Shown: piece after piece, positions 1-11,869 of the stretch
How positions within the stretch are numbered: the stretch's first letter is position 1
Layout: every line of letters begins with the position of its first letter
Assembly: GCA_032629725.1 (NCBI GenBank)
Contig: JAFEVB010000029.1
Location: 186,001-250,000 of the forward strand
Reading direction: 5' to 3'
From: Gremmenia infestans
Taxonomy: Eukaryota; Ascomycota; Leotiomycetes; Helotiales; Hamatocanthoscyphaceae
DNA: 64,000 bases
Notes under the pieces: generated by a model
Seen by the model: the letters and a program-made list of their open reading frames with translations, nothing else
What the model was told of the DNA's origin: nothing
Databases searched by the model: none
Position numbers and translations under genes: made by a program

Positions 1-32
1 CTCATCTCATCTCATCTCATCTCATCTCATCT
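1..32. repeat. (CTCAT)n microsatellite
   Basis: Six perfect CTCAT pentamers open the window. Simple repeat with no coding signal. Confidence 0.9.
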
Positions 33-418
33 TATTCTCGGCTCTCTCTCTCGTATATAGGGAATATTCAATTGATAATTGTAGTGTTGGGAGAAGTGAA
101 GAGATGGGAAGAGATGGGAGGTGGGGTGAGGAGGTAAGGTAAGGCAAGGTACCCAGCCACTGCGAGAAACTGACATTCATGTCATGCTATCTATTACTTA
201 TAAGCACAATTCCTCACTCCCGCTTGTGAAGACATGGAATTACCTACCTATGCTAACTAATATGCACTAGCATAGATAGATAAGTAGGTACAGTAGAGTT
301 GGAATTGGTAGTACCGTAGTGAAGAGGAAGGCATCGACATATACCTAGGTGGATAAGAATGGTTGAATAGACAAGAGACAGCTTCCTTGCACAACTAGGG
401 TTGATATAGATAGTAAAA

Positions 419-448
419 TAGGTAGGTAGGTAGGTAGATAGATAGATA
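419..448. repeat. (TAGG)n/(TAGA)n microsatellite
   Basis: Four TAGG units pass into three TAGA units. A second short simple repeat, (CCCAT)n, lies at 608-630. Both are in the region downstream of the LicD-type gene, where I see no gene. Confidence 0.85.
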
Positions 449-847
449 CCACGTATCATATCGTAATATATTCATTATCTCACTTGTCCTATGTAATATG
501 CCTGCCATCCACGACTCCAGACCCAGATCCTCGAGAAACAAACAAAAGAAAATACGGTAAACGTATCACAGCAAAACGCCAACCAGCTACCCATATATGC
601 TAGATCCTATCCCATCCCATCCCATCCCATACATGTGTATATCTATCCCCTTGGAGATAATATGTAAAATAGAAACGCCTGGAAATGCCGCTCGCTCTCT
701 CAATGATATGCTTTCTTCCTTTCTTTCTTGCTTGCTTGATTTGCTCGTGGTATCTTCGCTTTGCTCAAACTCAAAAACTCGTCTATGCTGGTAGGCAGGT
801 AGGTAGATATGGTATATATGGTATGCTTCAGTTCAGTCCGGCTCACT

Positions 848-1830
848 TCATAGTACGCGCAATAAATTCCGTAGCCCTGATTTCGGGTTCTCTTCTGCTT
901 GCACGCTGCGCGGTACGTGGGCGCGTGCTCGGAGTGGTTTCTTGGAGTTGATGGGTTCTTGCTTGACCCATTCTTTTTGCTCGGGCATCCATCTGTGTCT
1001 GTGGGGGGGTTTGTTAGTATGGATGATGAATATTGGGTTGGGGAGATTTGGTTGTTTTGAGCAAGGGGAATGACATACCCCTCGTGCATGGTTTTCGTTA
1101 ATGCTCTCGCCGAATACTCCTCGGTCAATATCCTGTCGAACGAGTACGGCACCAGAGCCGGGACGCCCTCGAATACTGTCTCGCGCAACGGGTAGAGATC
1201 TCGCGTCCTGTAGCGGTGGAAGTTCTTGCAGCTCCATATCCCCGGCTGCGTGCTTGGGTTTGTCTCCGAGAGGCCTGTGATATCGATAAACAGGCCATTC
1301 CTCACATCGATCCAGCGCGCATCAATGACATTCTGCCCGTCTCCCCGTATGCGCTCGACGTGGTTCGGGTTGACATCCAACAAGTATTCGCGGGTTTCCG
1401 ACGTCCCGTCTTCGTTTACAGACGTGTAGTTGTGGAATGTCATGTTGAGGTTCTCGCCTAGCCAGGTGAGTGTCGAGGCCGAGACTTGTGTGTCGAGATC
1501 CCAGTCCCACGGCATGATCTTTCCGTTCCACCACCAGCCCAGCAGCGTGCCATGCGCGACCCACGTCTCGACATTCTTCTCCCGGAACACGGTCAGGTAT
1601 GATCGTATGAGATGTAGCAGCGTATCGCCTCGTTCTTCGTACGTGACGGGTGCGCCGGCAAAGTATCGGATGTCGTAGTGGCCCAGTTCATCGTTGCCGC
1701 CGGGCTCGTGAAAGTATTTCGTGTCGGCGCCGAATTTAGCTCGTTCTTCGATGGCTTCGGTTGGAGGTTCTGGTGCTGCGAAGACGGGGAGTAGGAGGGA
1801 GCTGAGGGCGAAGAGGTGCGCGAGTTTCAT
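848..1830 (-). CDS. secreted LicD/fukutin-family phosphotransferase-like protein
   Basis: Two exons (1830-1079 and 998-848) flank an 80 bp intron with a GTATGT donor and CAG acceptor; the product is 300 aa. Residues 1-18 form a signal peptide ending VFAAP. The body has the LicD pattern: HGTLLGWWWNGKIMPWDWDLD at about 93-113, with the acidic DWDLD expected to bind metal and a nucleotide- or phospho-sugar donor, and an HRWMPEQKEWV block directly after the intron, as in fungal MnnB/LicD proteins. Family members transfer phosphocholine or mannose-phosphate to glycans in the secretory pathway. The spliced frame, not the longer unspliced ORF, restores the conserved end. An acceptor 6 bp further on would also stay in frame. 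The exact substrate cannot be read from sequence. Confidence 0.85.
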
Positions 1831-4574
1831 GGTGAATGATTGGTGGGCGGCGAGGCTGACAATTCAAGGGTGAGAAAGGTAGGTGGGTATTGATATCGGC
1901 CTCCTTTACCAATACATAGAGCAAGTTTGGTCGGTATGTCTTTGTACCAATTTGATTCTCGGGGGTCGATGAGCTTTTAAATCAATGCAACACGACTCCT
2001 AATTGGGTTTCTCGTATACGAAGTGAGAGCTTCGAGGGAGCGAGAGGAGGATAATCGTTTCGTTATGCTTGGTTCGTTAGACTGCTTGGCAGTAGGACCC
2101 AAAGTAAATGGACTTCTTGGCTTCTTGGCGTGCAGTCAAGGAAGTGATGTGAGAAATGGTTGAAGATTGAATAAATGATGAAAGCCTACGACAAGGTTAT
2201 CAGGAAAGGAGAAGTGTGCGAGAGGTACTGTATGTACAGTAGTATGGTACCAAAAATTAGTAGATTAGACTTAGTGGACATGACGAGACGTTTGTTTCTA
2301 TGTACTGTAGTGTAGTCTGTATAGTACTTGGCCTACGTACCTCCGTAACGGACAAAGATAAAGACGACGACTACTCCGTATATTACTATAAGCTAGGGGC
2401 CCCTGATTGGTTAGATGTCGTCTCGATGTGGAAACTGGGCATGCGAGCGTTGTCTGGGTGGGGTTCGGAGGCGTCGTCGTCTGACAGGGGATGGGATAGA
2501 AGGGGGGGGGAAAGGTGGGGATGAATAAAAAGAAAGAAAAAGTCGTCGTCGTTCGGACCATTGCGTACTCGTACCTACTCTACTCCGTACTGCAGGCTAC
2601 AGCCAGATTGGACAACGTGGCCAAGAACAACCCATGTCATTATTATCAATGCAGGCTTGATCGCCGTCTTGGCGGATGTGGCTGATATAGACTACGGAGG
2701 TATGTGGTACGAAGTCAGTTGGGACTTGGTAACAAGTTTATACGAAGTAAATATTAATGAGGCGGTGATAACGTGTCGTACCGAGTATAGTAAGCTGTCA
2801 ATTGCTGTGCTTGGTATATAGTACTGAACACAGAGTAATACGAAAGATCTACTTGTATGCGGTATCCTATGCGAAGTATAGCACCGTACTGTACAATATG
2901 AGTGAGCAGTGAACACACGCGTGTTCTGACTCGTTCATGGCTCTCCTGATTCGTAAATCGCGGAGGTCACGAGTAGAAGACCGACAGTTCAAAGGAAAAG
3001 GAAACTGCACGCGCGGCCCTGATTCGAATTACCTACTTCATGAGTCCATAAAGAGGGGAGGGGTTTTCCGGTGCGGATGGATGGTTCCCTGGTTCCCTTT
3101 GCCGCCTTCCAAAGTTCCAAACACCTTCTCTCTCCGCTCTCCGAGCTTCCGTCTTTAAATCTTATTGAAGCTGGTGATACTGACCAATCGTCCTCTTACT
3201 CAGTAGATCAATTGAAAAGTTGCTGTGCGCCACCAACCCGATTGCCTTGGCCGGAAACGCCAAGCCCACATCATCTTAAATGCCTTCAAGTAGTTCGTTT
3301 CACTTTCAAACGTTTTTTAACCTTATTCCATATTTAATTTACGAACCATTGAACCATCTTCTTATCCCCTGTTCAAGTCGTTGAAAACTAGGCAAGATGA
3401 CGCGAGCTTTAGATGGCCCGTTGGTAACAAGCGCATTTGAGCCACACCTGCCAAGCCGCCATCAAAGCTGCACCTTAATCTCCGGCAGTCGGGAAGCAGC
3501 CAAGCAGGCAGACAGGTAGGAAACTGGATTTTTAGTCGTGTGCTCACTGCTCACTGCTTGGCGACTTCGGTTTGCTCGGGAGGAAGATCTTGGTCAAATG
3601 TACAAGGGAGGAATGAACGAGGTTGGCAAAGTTGGGGGGAGAAATTTGAAAGGTTTTCTTATTCGGAATTCAAGGCCAGGTCACTCACTCGTACAGTCGT
3701 AATTTATACGAGTCTTCAAGTGATACCTAGATATGGTACTGTACTATATGTATAGCAAGTTTCGCATTTGATAACCAGACTAGGTATTAATACCGATCCA
3801 AGATATTACTAATACAACTGATATCAACCTGCATTGCTACACAAGGAAGGTCCTGTGAATAGCTTCGACTTTAATATCAAGCTTAAGTTTTCAGTCCCAT
3901 GCCCACAGCAGCTTCCCATTTGGGCTTCTTAGTATTACAGTATACAATACGGACGGTATGTTATCACGCCTCAAACGCCCCACACTTCGATACTCCGGAT
4001 CTTATCGCAACCCCAGTTGATATCCTTCTGTCAAATAATTATCAGCTCAGCTGTACTGTGCAGTACTGTACAGTACAGTACGAGTACGGAGTCAACTCTC
4101 AAAATTACTTGCAACTTGGATCCAGCTCCCTACCCAAGACAATCATGCCATTATTCGCACACGTGCGATCTTCACTAGATAAAACACTATACGCGCGCGC
4201 ATCTTTGATAGTAGGTATATTTAGATGTATGAATTGCGTGTGGCCGCATGATGAAACGAGGCTCAGCCCAACTTACGAAAAGGGAGCTATTCACGTGAGT
4301 TATTACCACGTGATAGATAGACGGTCTTCGGAACGGATTTTCGATTTTGCGAGCCGAGGCGAGGGAGTTAGATCTGTTTGTACAATTCAATTAGATGCAT
4401 GGACTTCTTTATCCCCTACTTCTTATGGGTGTAATTTGAACACAAATTCCGATACCCAAGGTTGCGATGAGAATCTTTTGCTAAGAATAGATCCTTTGAT
4501 TGTTCTATTGTACACTTTTCTTTCTTGATCTGGACCTCGAATTGCGGGGTAGCTGGCCTGGCTGACCATACAAA
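1831..4574. other. 2.7 kb intergenic region
   Basis: I see no supported gene. The region is rich in short palindromic GTAC/TACTCCGTA-type words, densest at 4051-4090, where TACTGTACAGTAC units repeat. The one long plus-strand ORF (3899-4528) reads through these repeats, has no recognisable domain and no credible codon pattern. Confidence 0.6.
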
Positions 4575-5705
4575 ATGGCATCAACGACACATGCAGAAGC
4601 TATAAAGGGCGTCGAAGCAATCTTTGAACGGTAAAGCCTTTTTTCTCTTTCTTCAATCTTAGACTCAACCTGATTCTTTATCCTTCTCGTCCCTAAATTT
4701 AAACTTCTTGTTTCGTTTCGTTCTTCCCGTCCTTTTCCACCAATGTTTCCTTTCCCATAACTTCAACAACCCATGAACCCCAGAACCCAGATCTCCTTCT
4801 CCCCTTCCCCTTTCCATATTCCTCTCTATATACACTACCTCCTCTCTCAAACCTCTCAACCCTCCCCACACTTCCCTCCCTCCACAACATACAAACTAAC
4901 ACCCCCCAGCTACCTCCTCATAGCGCGCTCCCAGAACTTCACCGGCTTCGACCGGCACCTAATGTCAACCGTATCAATCATCGACGCCAGCCCAGAGGGC
5001 ACCGTAACCTTTGATCTACTAATCGACGAGCGGTACAGCAATATAAACGGCGTCATGCATGGGGGGGCTGCGGGGGTCATTTTTGATATGTGTACTACGA
5101 CTGCGCTGGGACCGCTTGCGAGGCCGGGATTTTGGGAGTATGTTCTTTTTTGTTTCTGTTACTTGAGATTGCACTTTCAGTTCAGTTTTAATTTCGCTTT
5201 GTTACTTGCTTATTTTGGGATTTTCTTTTTGTTTTATTATCGTGGTCAAGGGTTCTTGTTATTATGTATTATCTGCGGAGAATGCTGGAAAACCGGATCA
5301 GATCAGAGGGAAGGAAGCTGATAAGAGACAGTTTCCTAGGCGGCGTGACACGGTCGTTGAATATCTCCTACCTACGCGCTATCCCAATCGGTATATAACC
5401 CCCCCTCCTTAACCTTCACCTCCACTCCCACTCCCAGCCCTCCTTCCACCCCTCACCCTTCACCTTTCTACTCCTCTAATGCTAGCACAGGCACGACCGT
5501 CCGCATCACCAGCACCGTAATGCAAATCGGCCGCACGATGGCCTTGATTCGAGGCACGATGAGTAGTCGGGACGGCAGCACGGTGTATTGTACGTGTGAG
5601 CATCATAAGGTGGCGGTGCCGACGAGGAAGGAACATTTGGAGTATAGGGTGGCGTGGGATGGGTTGTGGGAGGGGAAAGGGAAGGACGGCAAGGCTAAGT
5701 TGTGA
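4575..5705 (+). CDS. hot-dog fold acyl-CoA thioesterase (PaaI/ACOT13-like)
   Basis: Four exons (4575-4630, 4910-5137, 5332-5390, 5491-5705) join in consistent phases to 185 aa. The hot-dog signature NINGVMHGGAAGVIFD lies at about 64-78, with HGG at 69-71. Exon 3 supplies the segment GGVTRSLNISYLRAIPIG, and exon 4 supplies TTVRITSTVMQIGRTMALI plus a CEHHKVA strand. Together these are the full PaaI/ACOT13-type domain. Such enzymes hydrolyse acyl-CoA thioesters as small oligomers, in mitochondria or cytosol. The C-terminal tail is short and basic (KGKDGKAKL). Intron 1 (279 bp) is pyrimidine-rich and long for this genome. The ATG at 4575 is chosen because the 19-residue N-terminus splices in frame into the domain. 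Substrate unknown. Confidence 0.88.
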
Positions 5706-5938
5706 GGGAAAGGATAATGGATGAATGAAAAAATGGACTTGGATGCATCTGTGAGCACTTTTCTTAACATCACGTCACGTCACGTCTCGGGAAGTTTCCC
5801 ATATTTCCATATTTTCATGTTTTGGTATATTCTTCCTTCGTTTTCCTATTGCTATTTATTGCCATTACTCATCCATTCCATTTCCTATAGAAGATGGGCC
5901 GATCGCATCTCATATGAATTATGTCTTTTTGGAGAAGA

Positions 5939-6420
5939 CCTGCCCTAGTCTATGCTTGGGAACTCTAGTCTTCTTCACAACCAAATATGCATGCATGCAC
6001 ACGGCATGAATAAAGGGTCGTGGTTAGTTGAGAGCCCTGCCCTAGTCAATGCTTGGGAACCTTAGGCTATTCTTCAATTCAATTCTGCAATTCTGCAATT
6101 CTTCACGACCAAATATGCATACGGCCAAATATGCACATGACCAAATGCGCATATGGTATATACATAAAGGGGTCGTGGTTAGTTGACAAGACCTGCCCTA
6201 GTCAATGCTTGGCAACCCTAGGCTATAAAAGATATTAATATTTCCTGTCTTCTTATTAGTATTAGAACTTTGGGAAATATTAGCACACCTCTAGTTTAGT
6301 TGATAAATACCTATTTTAGATGCAGCCTCTTTTGCAGCCTCTTTTCCGCCCACCTACTATCTTTTTGATAAATTCAGTTAATTGGACTTGCCCTGGCCAA
6401 CGCTTGGGAACTCTAGTCTA
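5939..6420. repeat. degenerate tandem repeat, ~100-190 bp period
   Basis: Four copies of a block reading TGCCCTAGTCAATGCTTGGG and then AACYCTAGKCT occur at about 5939, 6035, 6192 and 6388. Copies 2 and 3 are preceded by GGTCGTGGTTAGTTGA. The spacers carry repeated ACCAAATATGCAT words. This explains most of the stretch between the thioesterase and the zinc-finger gene; no coding sequence is evident. Confidence 0.75.
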
Positions 6421-6634
6421 TAGTACCACACCCACCTCTTCTCTTGCTGCCTTTCAAGTCGTCAATCGCTATGTCAGTGTTCGAGCACGGTCACAAAATC
6501 CGTTTTCCTTATTGTAAGAATCAAATTTCAAGTTCTATTTGTCAATGATTCCTCCCAAAATAAAGGAAGAAATTGTGATCAAAGATACACTTATCTTGCA
6601 AATCTCAGACTCTCCCCAGTCAGTACCAGGAAAC

Positions 6635-7894
6635 TCAGTCTCCAACAACTTTGTTAATTGGACGCTCGATTCCGTCAATGGCCATTTTAAGCAACCACTC
6701 GTTATCTTCTTCAATATACCCGTGTCTCGTACGGTAATGGTCCCCAGCCTCTGAACTTTTGCTCAATGTCTTGGGGCAAAGATGGCATTTAAAAGAACCA
6801 GGGTGCAGCTTGGCATGATGATTTTGCAAATTAAAATTAGTATAGAGGAGTTTCGCGCAATGAATACATATAAAACGTCCCGGCAATCCCTGGTGCTTGA
6901 GGTTGTCATGTGCCTGCCTTTCTGACTCGGTTTGAAAGCGACCCGGCCAATCGGGGCAGAAGAATCTCTTACTAAGATGTAGCTTCAGATGCCTTCTTGG
7001 ATTGTATGGCCACTTAAATTTCAGCGGGCACTTGTGGCAACTTAAGGACTGGTCGCTGTGTTGAATTGAATGTTTCACAAGGTCTTCTTTGCGGTGGAAT
7101 GTTTTGCCGCAACCATGTTCATCGCACTGGAGCTCAAGACCCCCCGTGTGCGCCCTCATACGGTGGACTGCAAGAGAGTACTGCGAATTGAAAGAAGATT
7201 TGCAGAGGTCGCATTTGTGTGGTTTGGCATAGTTGTGCGCAGCTTCTATGTGGCTTTTGAAGGTCCCCACGGTTTTCGATCCGCGCCCACAAAGCCTACA
7301 GCTAAAGTAGTTGCGAGCTATTGAAACTTTCTCGTCATCAAGGTATAGGACCTTGGACTGCTCGTCGTAAAACACTATGTGTTTGACATACGTGGTTTCC
7401 CTTGTTTCACTCGAGGACTCCATGTCGTCTGCTGGCGGCGGGTCGTGATCACTTTGAACATGTTCGTCAAAGTCCGCAGCAAACACTTCATCTGTACAGA
7501 TCGGACAAACCAAGTACTTGTCCTCGATTGTCTCAAGTTCGTGACCATCAAGCCATACAGCTTCGAAAAGAGGGTCGATCTCAACCCTATGCTTGCGGTG
7601 TTTGTGTGCGTCTCGGCTCCTCGTTCGGTCCGAGTAACCCACATACTCGTCTGGGTGTAAACTCTCAACATGTTCCTCGAACAGACCGTCGGTCTTTAAT
7701 TAAGCCTCGCAAATAAGACACACCAGATAGTTAGCCAGGATTGTCTTAACTTCATGCCCATCAAGCGAAACGGTATCTAAAACCTCGTCTATCTCCACCC
7801 TATGCTTTTTTACAACTTTACCTTTGCCTTTGCCTTTACCTTTGCCTTTGCTTTGGCTGGTCTGTTTTGTAAATGTCTTTCTTGGGGCCTTCAT
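6635..7894 (-). CDS. C2H2 zinc-finger protein, interrupted by an in-frame stop
   Basis: The ATG at 7894 opens a Lys/Gly-repeat N-terminus and a KHRVEID...YLVCLIC module. An in-frame TAA at 7702-7700 then interrupts the frame, which otherwise stays open to 6635. Downstream of the stop the same module recurs (KHRVEIDPLFEAVWLDGHELE, then CPIC), followed by about seven further C2H2 fingers. One of these is degenerate: it reads CPDW, so its second Cys is missing. The stop falls inside the first finger (CLIC...H...H continues across it), so this looks like one ~419-codon multi-finger gene with a nonsense codon rather than two genes. A 335-codon ORF remains after the stop but has no ATG near its start. 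An intron over the stop would be at most ~30 bp unless the first module is skipped. Likely a nucleic-acid binding protein of a lineage-expanded family. Confidence 0.7.
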
Positions 7895-8538
7895 GATTGA
7901 TGTTAATTCTAGTCACTGAGAGTGACTGTTGAATATGTATCGAATGAAGGGTAAGTTTAAGGTGAATGAATGTTGTATTTACTAAGTTCGGGGAAAGTCT
8001 TGGATAGTTATATAACATGCGGTGGAGCTTGTTTCACTACTATGGGTGTTGTTTTTCACTCACGTTTAGAGCTAGCTAGTTGCTGTTTCGACAAAAGTTC
8101 ATAAAGAGCAAGACGGAAGGGAACAATAGGTATTGTTTGTTCTTGGACAAAAATCGACCTACTATTTGTTATTCTTGTATGTTTATGGTCCTTTCATGCA
8201 AGTTCTTAGAACAATGCTACATTCGTCTTCTCACGCAACAAAGAAAGCTTGGCTCTTACAATGTGATGTTCTTTCCTGTGGGATTGCGTGGGGTTGGTTT
8301 GCCTAATTCAACTAGCAGTGGGTATTTGGCGACTTGCTTGACGTTTACCTTTACTACTAGGTAGTCATCAACCCCAACTTGGCGTCTATTCTTTATGTAT
8401 TCACAATATCACATTTTGCACGTTCACTTATTATCATTTACTCAAAATTTTCAGTCTAATTATCTTCCATTGATTCAACTACTCCTCTACTCCAAATCCC
8501 TCAAATGCAACACAGTCACTAGCCAACAAATGCAACAT

Positions 8539-9162
8539 TTACTTCGACGAGTTTCTCAACTGCAGCAGCGCCTGCGCAGCATTCATCTTCTCGGCCGACT
8601 CCGCAAAAGTCTTACTCAAGAGCCCCTGCTGCACCGCCGACTTCGGGAACATCCGATGTTCCTCCCACATATGCCCCGTCAAGTCCGGATCGCGACGCGG
8701 GAAGCGCTGCTTGCACACATGGCACTGCGCCATCAACTCCACGACATCATCACCATCACCACCACCATAGCTATCGTTATTCGCTGTCACCCGAGCCTTA
8801 TCCTGAGCCTGGGTCCGAGCCTGAGTCCTCATCTTCTCCTGAAACTTCGAATGATACCTCGCCTTATTCTTCGCAGTGACACGAGCCTTTTTCGCATGGT
8901 CCGTATACAGGTGTCTCTCGCGCTCCAAACGCTGATCCTCCTGGGACTCTAGATCTGTTTCCGGCATCTCGGCTGGGACGCGGATGTGGTTGTGGTTGGA
9001 CCCGAAGAGGAGGGCCTCTTCGGCGGCGCTGAGGGTGGTGAGGCGCGGGATGGGGGAGTCCGGGAGGCGGGCTCGTGGGCGGGCTGGAAGAGGGGCCGGT
9101 TGACGTTGCTCTTGCGAGGCGTCTTTTGGGGGTGTGGGGGGGAGGTAGCCTGAGGAGTTCAT
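8539..9162 (-). CDS. C2H2-type zinc-finger protein
   Basis: The 207-aa product starts at the internal ATG 9162 (MNSSGYLPPTPPKDAS). The ORF extends further upstream, but that part is Ser/His/Pro-rich and looks like leader sequence. The middle is a charged, probably helical stretch (residues ~75-140, rich in ERERH, AKKARVTAKNKAR, QARTQAQDKAR). A single finger, CHVCKQRF...H...H, follows near residue 160. No other domain is recognised. It lies between two other zinc-finger genes on the same strand and probably belongs to the same local expansion. Confidence 0.6.
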   Translation of the reverse strand: MNSSGYLPPTPPKDASQEQRQPAPLPARPRARLPDSPIPRLTTLSAAEEALLFGSNHNHIRVPAEMPETDLESQEDQRLERERHLYTDHAKKARVTAKNKARYHSKFQEKMRTQARTQAQDKARVTANNDSYGGGDGDDVVELMAQCHVCKQRFPRRDPDLTGHMWEEHRMFPKSAVQQGLLSKTFAESAEKMNAAQALLQLRNSSK

Positions 9163-9849
9163 TGTTGTGTTTGTGTGGGAATGTAAGTGAGAGGGTTGTT
9201 GGGGAGGGAAAGGAAGGAGATGGGAGGTTGAGATCGGTGGGTGCTTTTGTAATAGATGGCGTGGATTTGTTTTGTGATGTTTATGTTTTGGATGTTGGGG
9301 GATCTGTTCTCTTCCTGTTCCCTTCCCTGTTCTACTTGATGCAAAGGTATTGCTCTGGTATGAGTCTTGAAATACAACGTGTCTCCATATTCTTGACCTG
9401 CTTGAGTGCAAACCCCAACACAAAGCGCTAGGCTAGAGCCAGTAAGCCTCCTCGAATTACTATAGTAAAAAATGGTGTCTAGGGATTGCCAAGAGCGTAG
9501 ATGCTATCCGGCAGACGGCTTTTGAGACAGCTCTCAGAGATAGAGACGGCTTTCTTGTATAAGAATGAGTCTAGTACACGTGCCTGAGATTTGTAGAATG
9601 TGTTCTGATATATATCGATGTTATTCTATAGCTCTCGGCCCTGAGATTCAGAGTCTTGCTAAGTGGTAATTAGTGGAGTTGAGTTATATGCGGCTTATGA
9701 TTCACGTGTTACTTTGCGAGAAATATAGAAGAGTATGATCGGAATTGTGTTGAATTAGTAGTGTATAAGAAAAACGACTTTGAAAGTGCAAAACAAAGGA
9801 AATTGATATAGAGCCTGCTATGATCAGAGGAATACTAATGTACAAGTCT

Positions 9850-10645
9850 TTAGGAGCGAGCGCTGGGACAGCTCGCCCTGGTCACGCTTGTTGTTTCCGG
9901 TAGCCACGACAGTGGTGTTCTGTTGTGCACGTCTTTTAATTGTGTATGCAACTGTGACCTGTTGTGGAAGCGTTCATGGCAGTTGGAGCGACCATGCGGG
10001 AGCATCTCACCTGACGCCACCAGTGGTGCTGCTGTGTGGATAAGAAGTTCATATCCTGGAGCATGTAATGCAGATTGGTCTTTGAGAGAAGGAGAAGAAG
10101 GAGCCCAGCTTCTTGAAAAATCCTTATTCTGCCAAGACTCCAGAGTAGGCAAGCACTTACTCGCATGTATCTCGTACCGACTCTTATCATGAGACTCCTC
10201 GCCGCAAACTTCACAACTGAAATCATACCGCTCGACATGCTTGTCTAAGGAGTGTTTGAAGAAGAAGCTAATATAGCAGTCGTGGCACTTGCACTTATTC
10301 TCCCAAAGATGCATTCTGGCATCTCTTGACGTGTTTCGATATTTTAGGCTCCCTTTTGTAGCGTCTACGGCACCCTTTGCCGATGTGTGGGGGCCATTTA
10401 AAGGGGAAACTTGAGTGGTGCATTTGCTTGATGTGCTCTTTCATCTCATCGCTTGAGAAATGACCGCCGCACTTGTCGCATAGCAACAGCTCTACCAGCT
10501 CACCATCGTTCTTTTCTATCTCCACCTGGGGCGAAGGTGCAGAGTCAAGCTGGTTGTCCTCGTCTATCTCCATCGTTGGCGTGCCTGGTCGGCAAGGTGA
10601 AAATTGGAAATCCATCTGATCTTTCCGTGGGAGTGAAGAATTCAT
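9850..10645 (-). pseudogene. C2H2 zinc-finger gene split by a frameshift
   Basis: Two overlapping minus-strand frames make one gene. The first (10645-10295) starts with ATG and carries CDKCGGHF...H...H and a second finger. The second (10314-9850) continues with KCKCHDC...H, CEVCGEES and a final finger ending VHNRTPLSWLPE. The switch at 10295-10314 needs a skip of one base, and I find no GT-AG intron there. The C-terminal finger with NR(T/Q)PL(S/A)WL is shared with the gene at 11411, so the two are paralogues. Either the gene is decaying or the sequence has an indel error here. Confidence 0.6.
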
Positions 10646-11410
10646 ATTATCAACTCTAGATATTATACGAAAGTCTGGAAACTATGTGGAAGCTTGCAAG
10701 GGCAGGTGATAAGTGTAAAAATGTTGGACTGGGAACATCTGGTGGGTATACAACTCGAATAGATACATATCATTGGATCTGTCTATTTCTGTTTTGTTCA
10801 TGTCTAAGCTGTATCCTCAAAGATAACCGCTTGCATCGCCCCAAGTGATAAAGCATCGGAGTTTTGTCTCCGACATTATGTCTGAAACTCTGAAACTCTG
10901 CCGAAAATGTTGTCTGCATCTTAGGTAGGGTCTATCCTTACTAATGATACATTAATTAGCAATTTCTTGCTTTGGTCAGTAATTGTCTTGAGCGCAGTGC
11001 AATACACTAGTATTCCTAATCTAGTAAAACGAGTCTCTTGCAAATGCTAGCTGAACTATACCTGTCTACTACTTAGACGACAAAGGGAATTCTCCAAACA
11101 ATGTGATTGTATTGATCACAAAGAAGCATCGAGATTAAAAAAAGAAGTGGCGCAACACAAGAAATATGATTGTCACAATATACATTATGTACGCAAAATT
11201 GCTGATGAACAATAGTTCCTAATGTTTGGTAATGTACGAAACAAATGGATGCATCTAGGATACTTTAGCAAGTGAAAAAATGCTAGATAAATGCAAACGG
11301 GAACAACAAGAATAGAGATACATGTAATAGCGACTAATACTATATATAACAAGGCCAGGTGAGCTCTTCACTCAGAAACCCACCACCACACAAATAATCT
11401 CATCAGAACT

Positions 11411-11869
11411 TTGAAAATGCTCCTAAAATCCATCGTCAATACTCATGCCAAGTATACTCCAAGTGAGAGAATTGTTCTACCAAGCGGGATGCACCCTCTA
11501 CCAAATGGGAGAAACCCTCTACCAAACGCCCCAATACCACTCTGTACGGCTGTTCAAGAGGAACGAACAGAACTGAAATTTTCCTCTCGCAGTAGAACCA
11601 CGCAGAGAAAAATGCAAAAACAGAACCACAACTGTAAAAACTGCAATGCCAACTTTCCTAGCCGGAAACAGCTGCACAAACATCTGCGAGAGCAGCATAA
11701 TCGTCAGCCACTAGCTTGGCTCGAGGAGAAGATGCACACACATGATCCCTCCGGGTGCAACGAGTGTAGGGAGAAATTCCAGCGCCAGAGTCAACTGAAC
11801 AGTCTGAAAGATTTGTGCGTGGAAGATCATCGCGATGGTGCAAAAGAGAACCCGATAGCTATATATTGA
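11411..11869 (+). CDS. small C2H2 zinc-finger protein
   Basis: Intronless ORF of 152 aa. A low-complexity N-terminus has three near-identical short repeats (GMHPLPN, GRNPLPN, PLPNAP). A clean finger follows, CKNCNANFPSRKQLHKHLREQH with NRQPLAWL directly after it. A second finger (CNECREKFQRQSQLNSLK) has lost proper His spacing. The finger plus NRQPLAWL tail matches the end of the frameshifted neighbour at 9850-10645, but on the opposite strand, so this is an inverted paralogue. A second ATG at 11417 could also be used. Confidence 0.55.
   Translation: MKMLLKSIVNTHAKYTPSERIVLPSGMHPLPNGRNPLPNAPIPLCTAVQEERTELKFSSRSRTTQRKMQKQNHNCKNCNANFPSRKQLHKHLREQHNRQPLAWLEEKMHTHDPSGCNECREKFQRQSQLNSLKDLCVEDHRDGAKENPIAIY

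Noticed and set aside
3899..4528. 209-codon plus-strand ORF
   Set aside because: It runs through a palindromic GTAC repeat, has no domain, no signal or membrane pattern, and no exon structure; judged chance.
7700..7894. Separate 64-aa Lys/Gly-rich gene
   Set aside because: The finger it ends in continues after the stop in the same frame, so it is better read as the first exon-like part of the interrupted zinc-finger gene.
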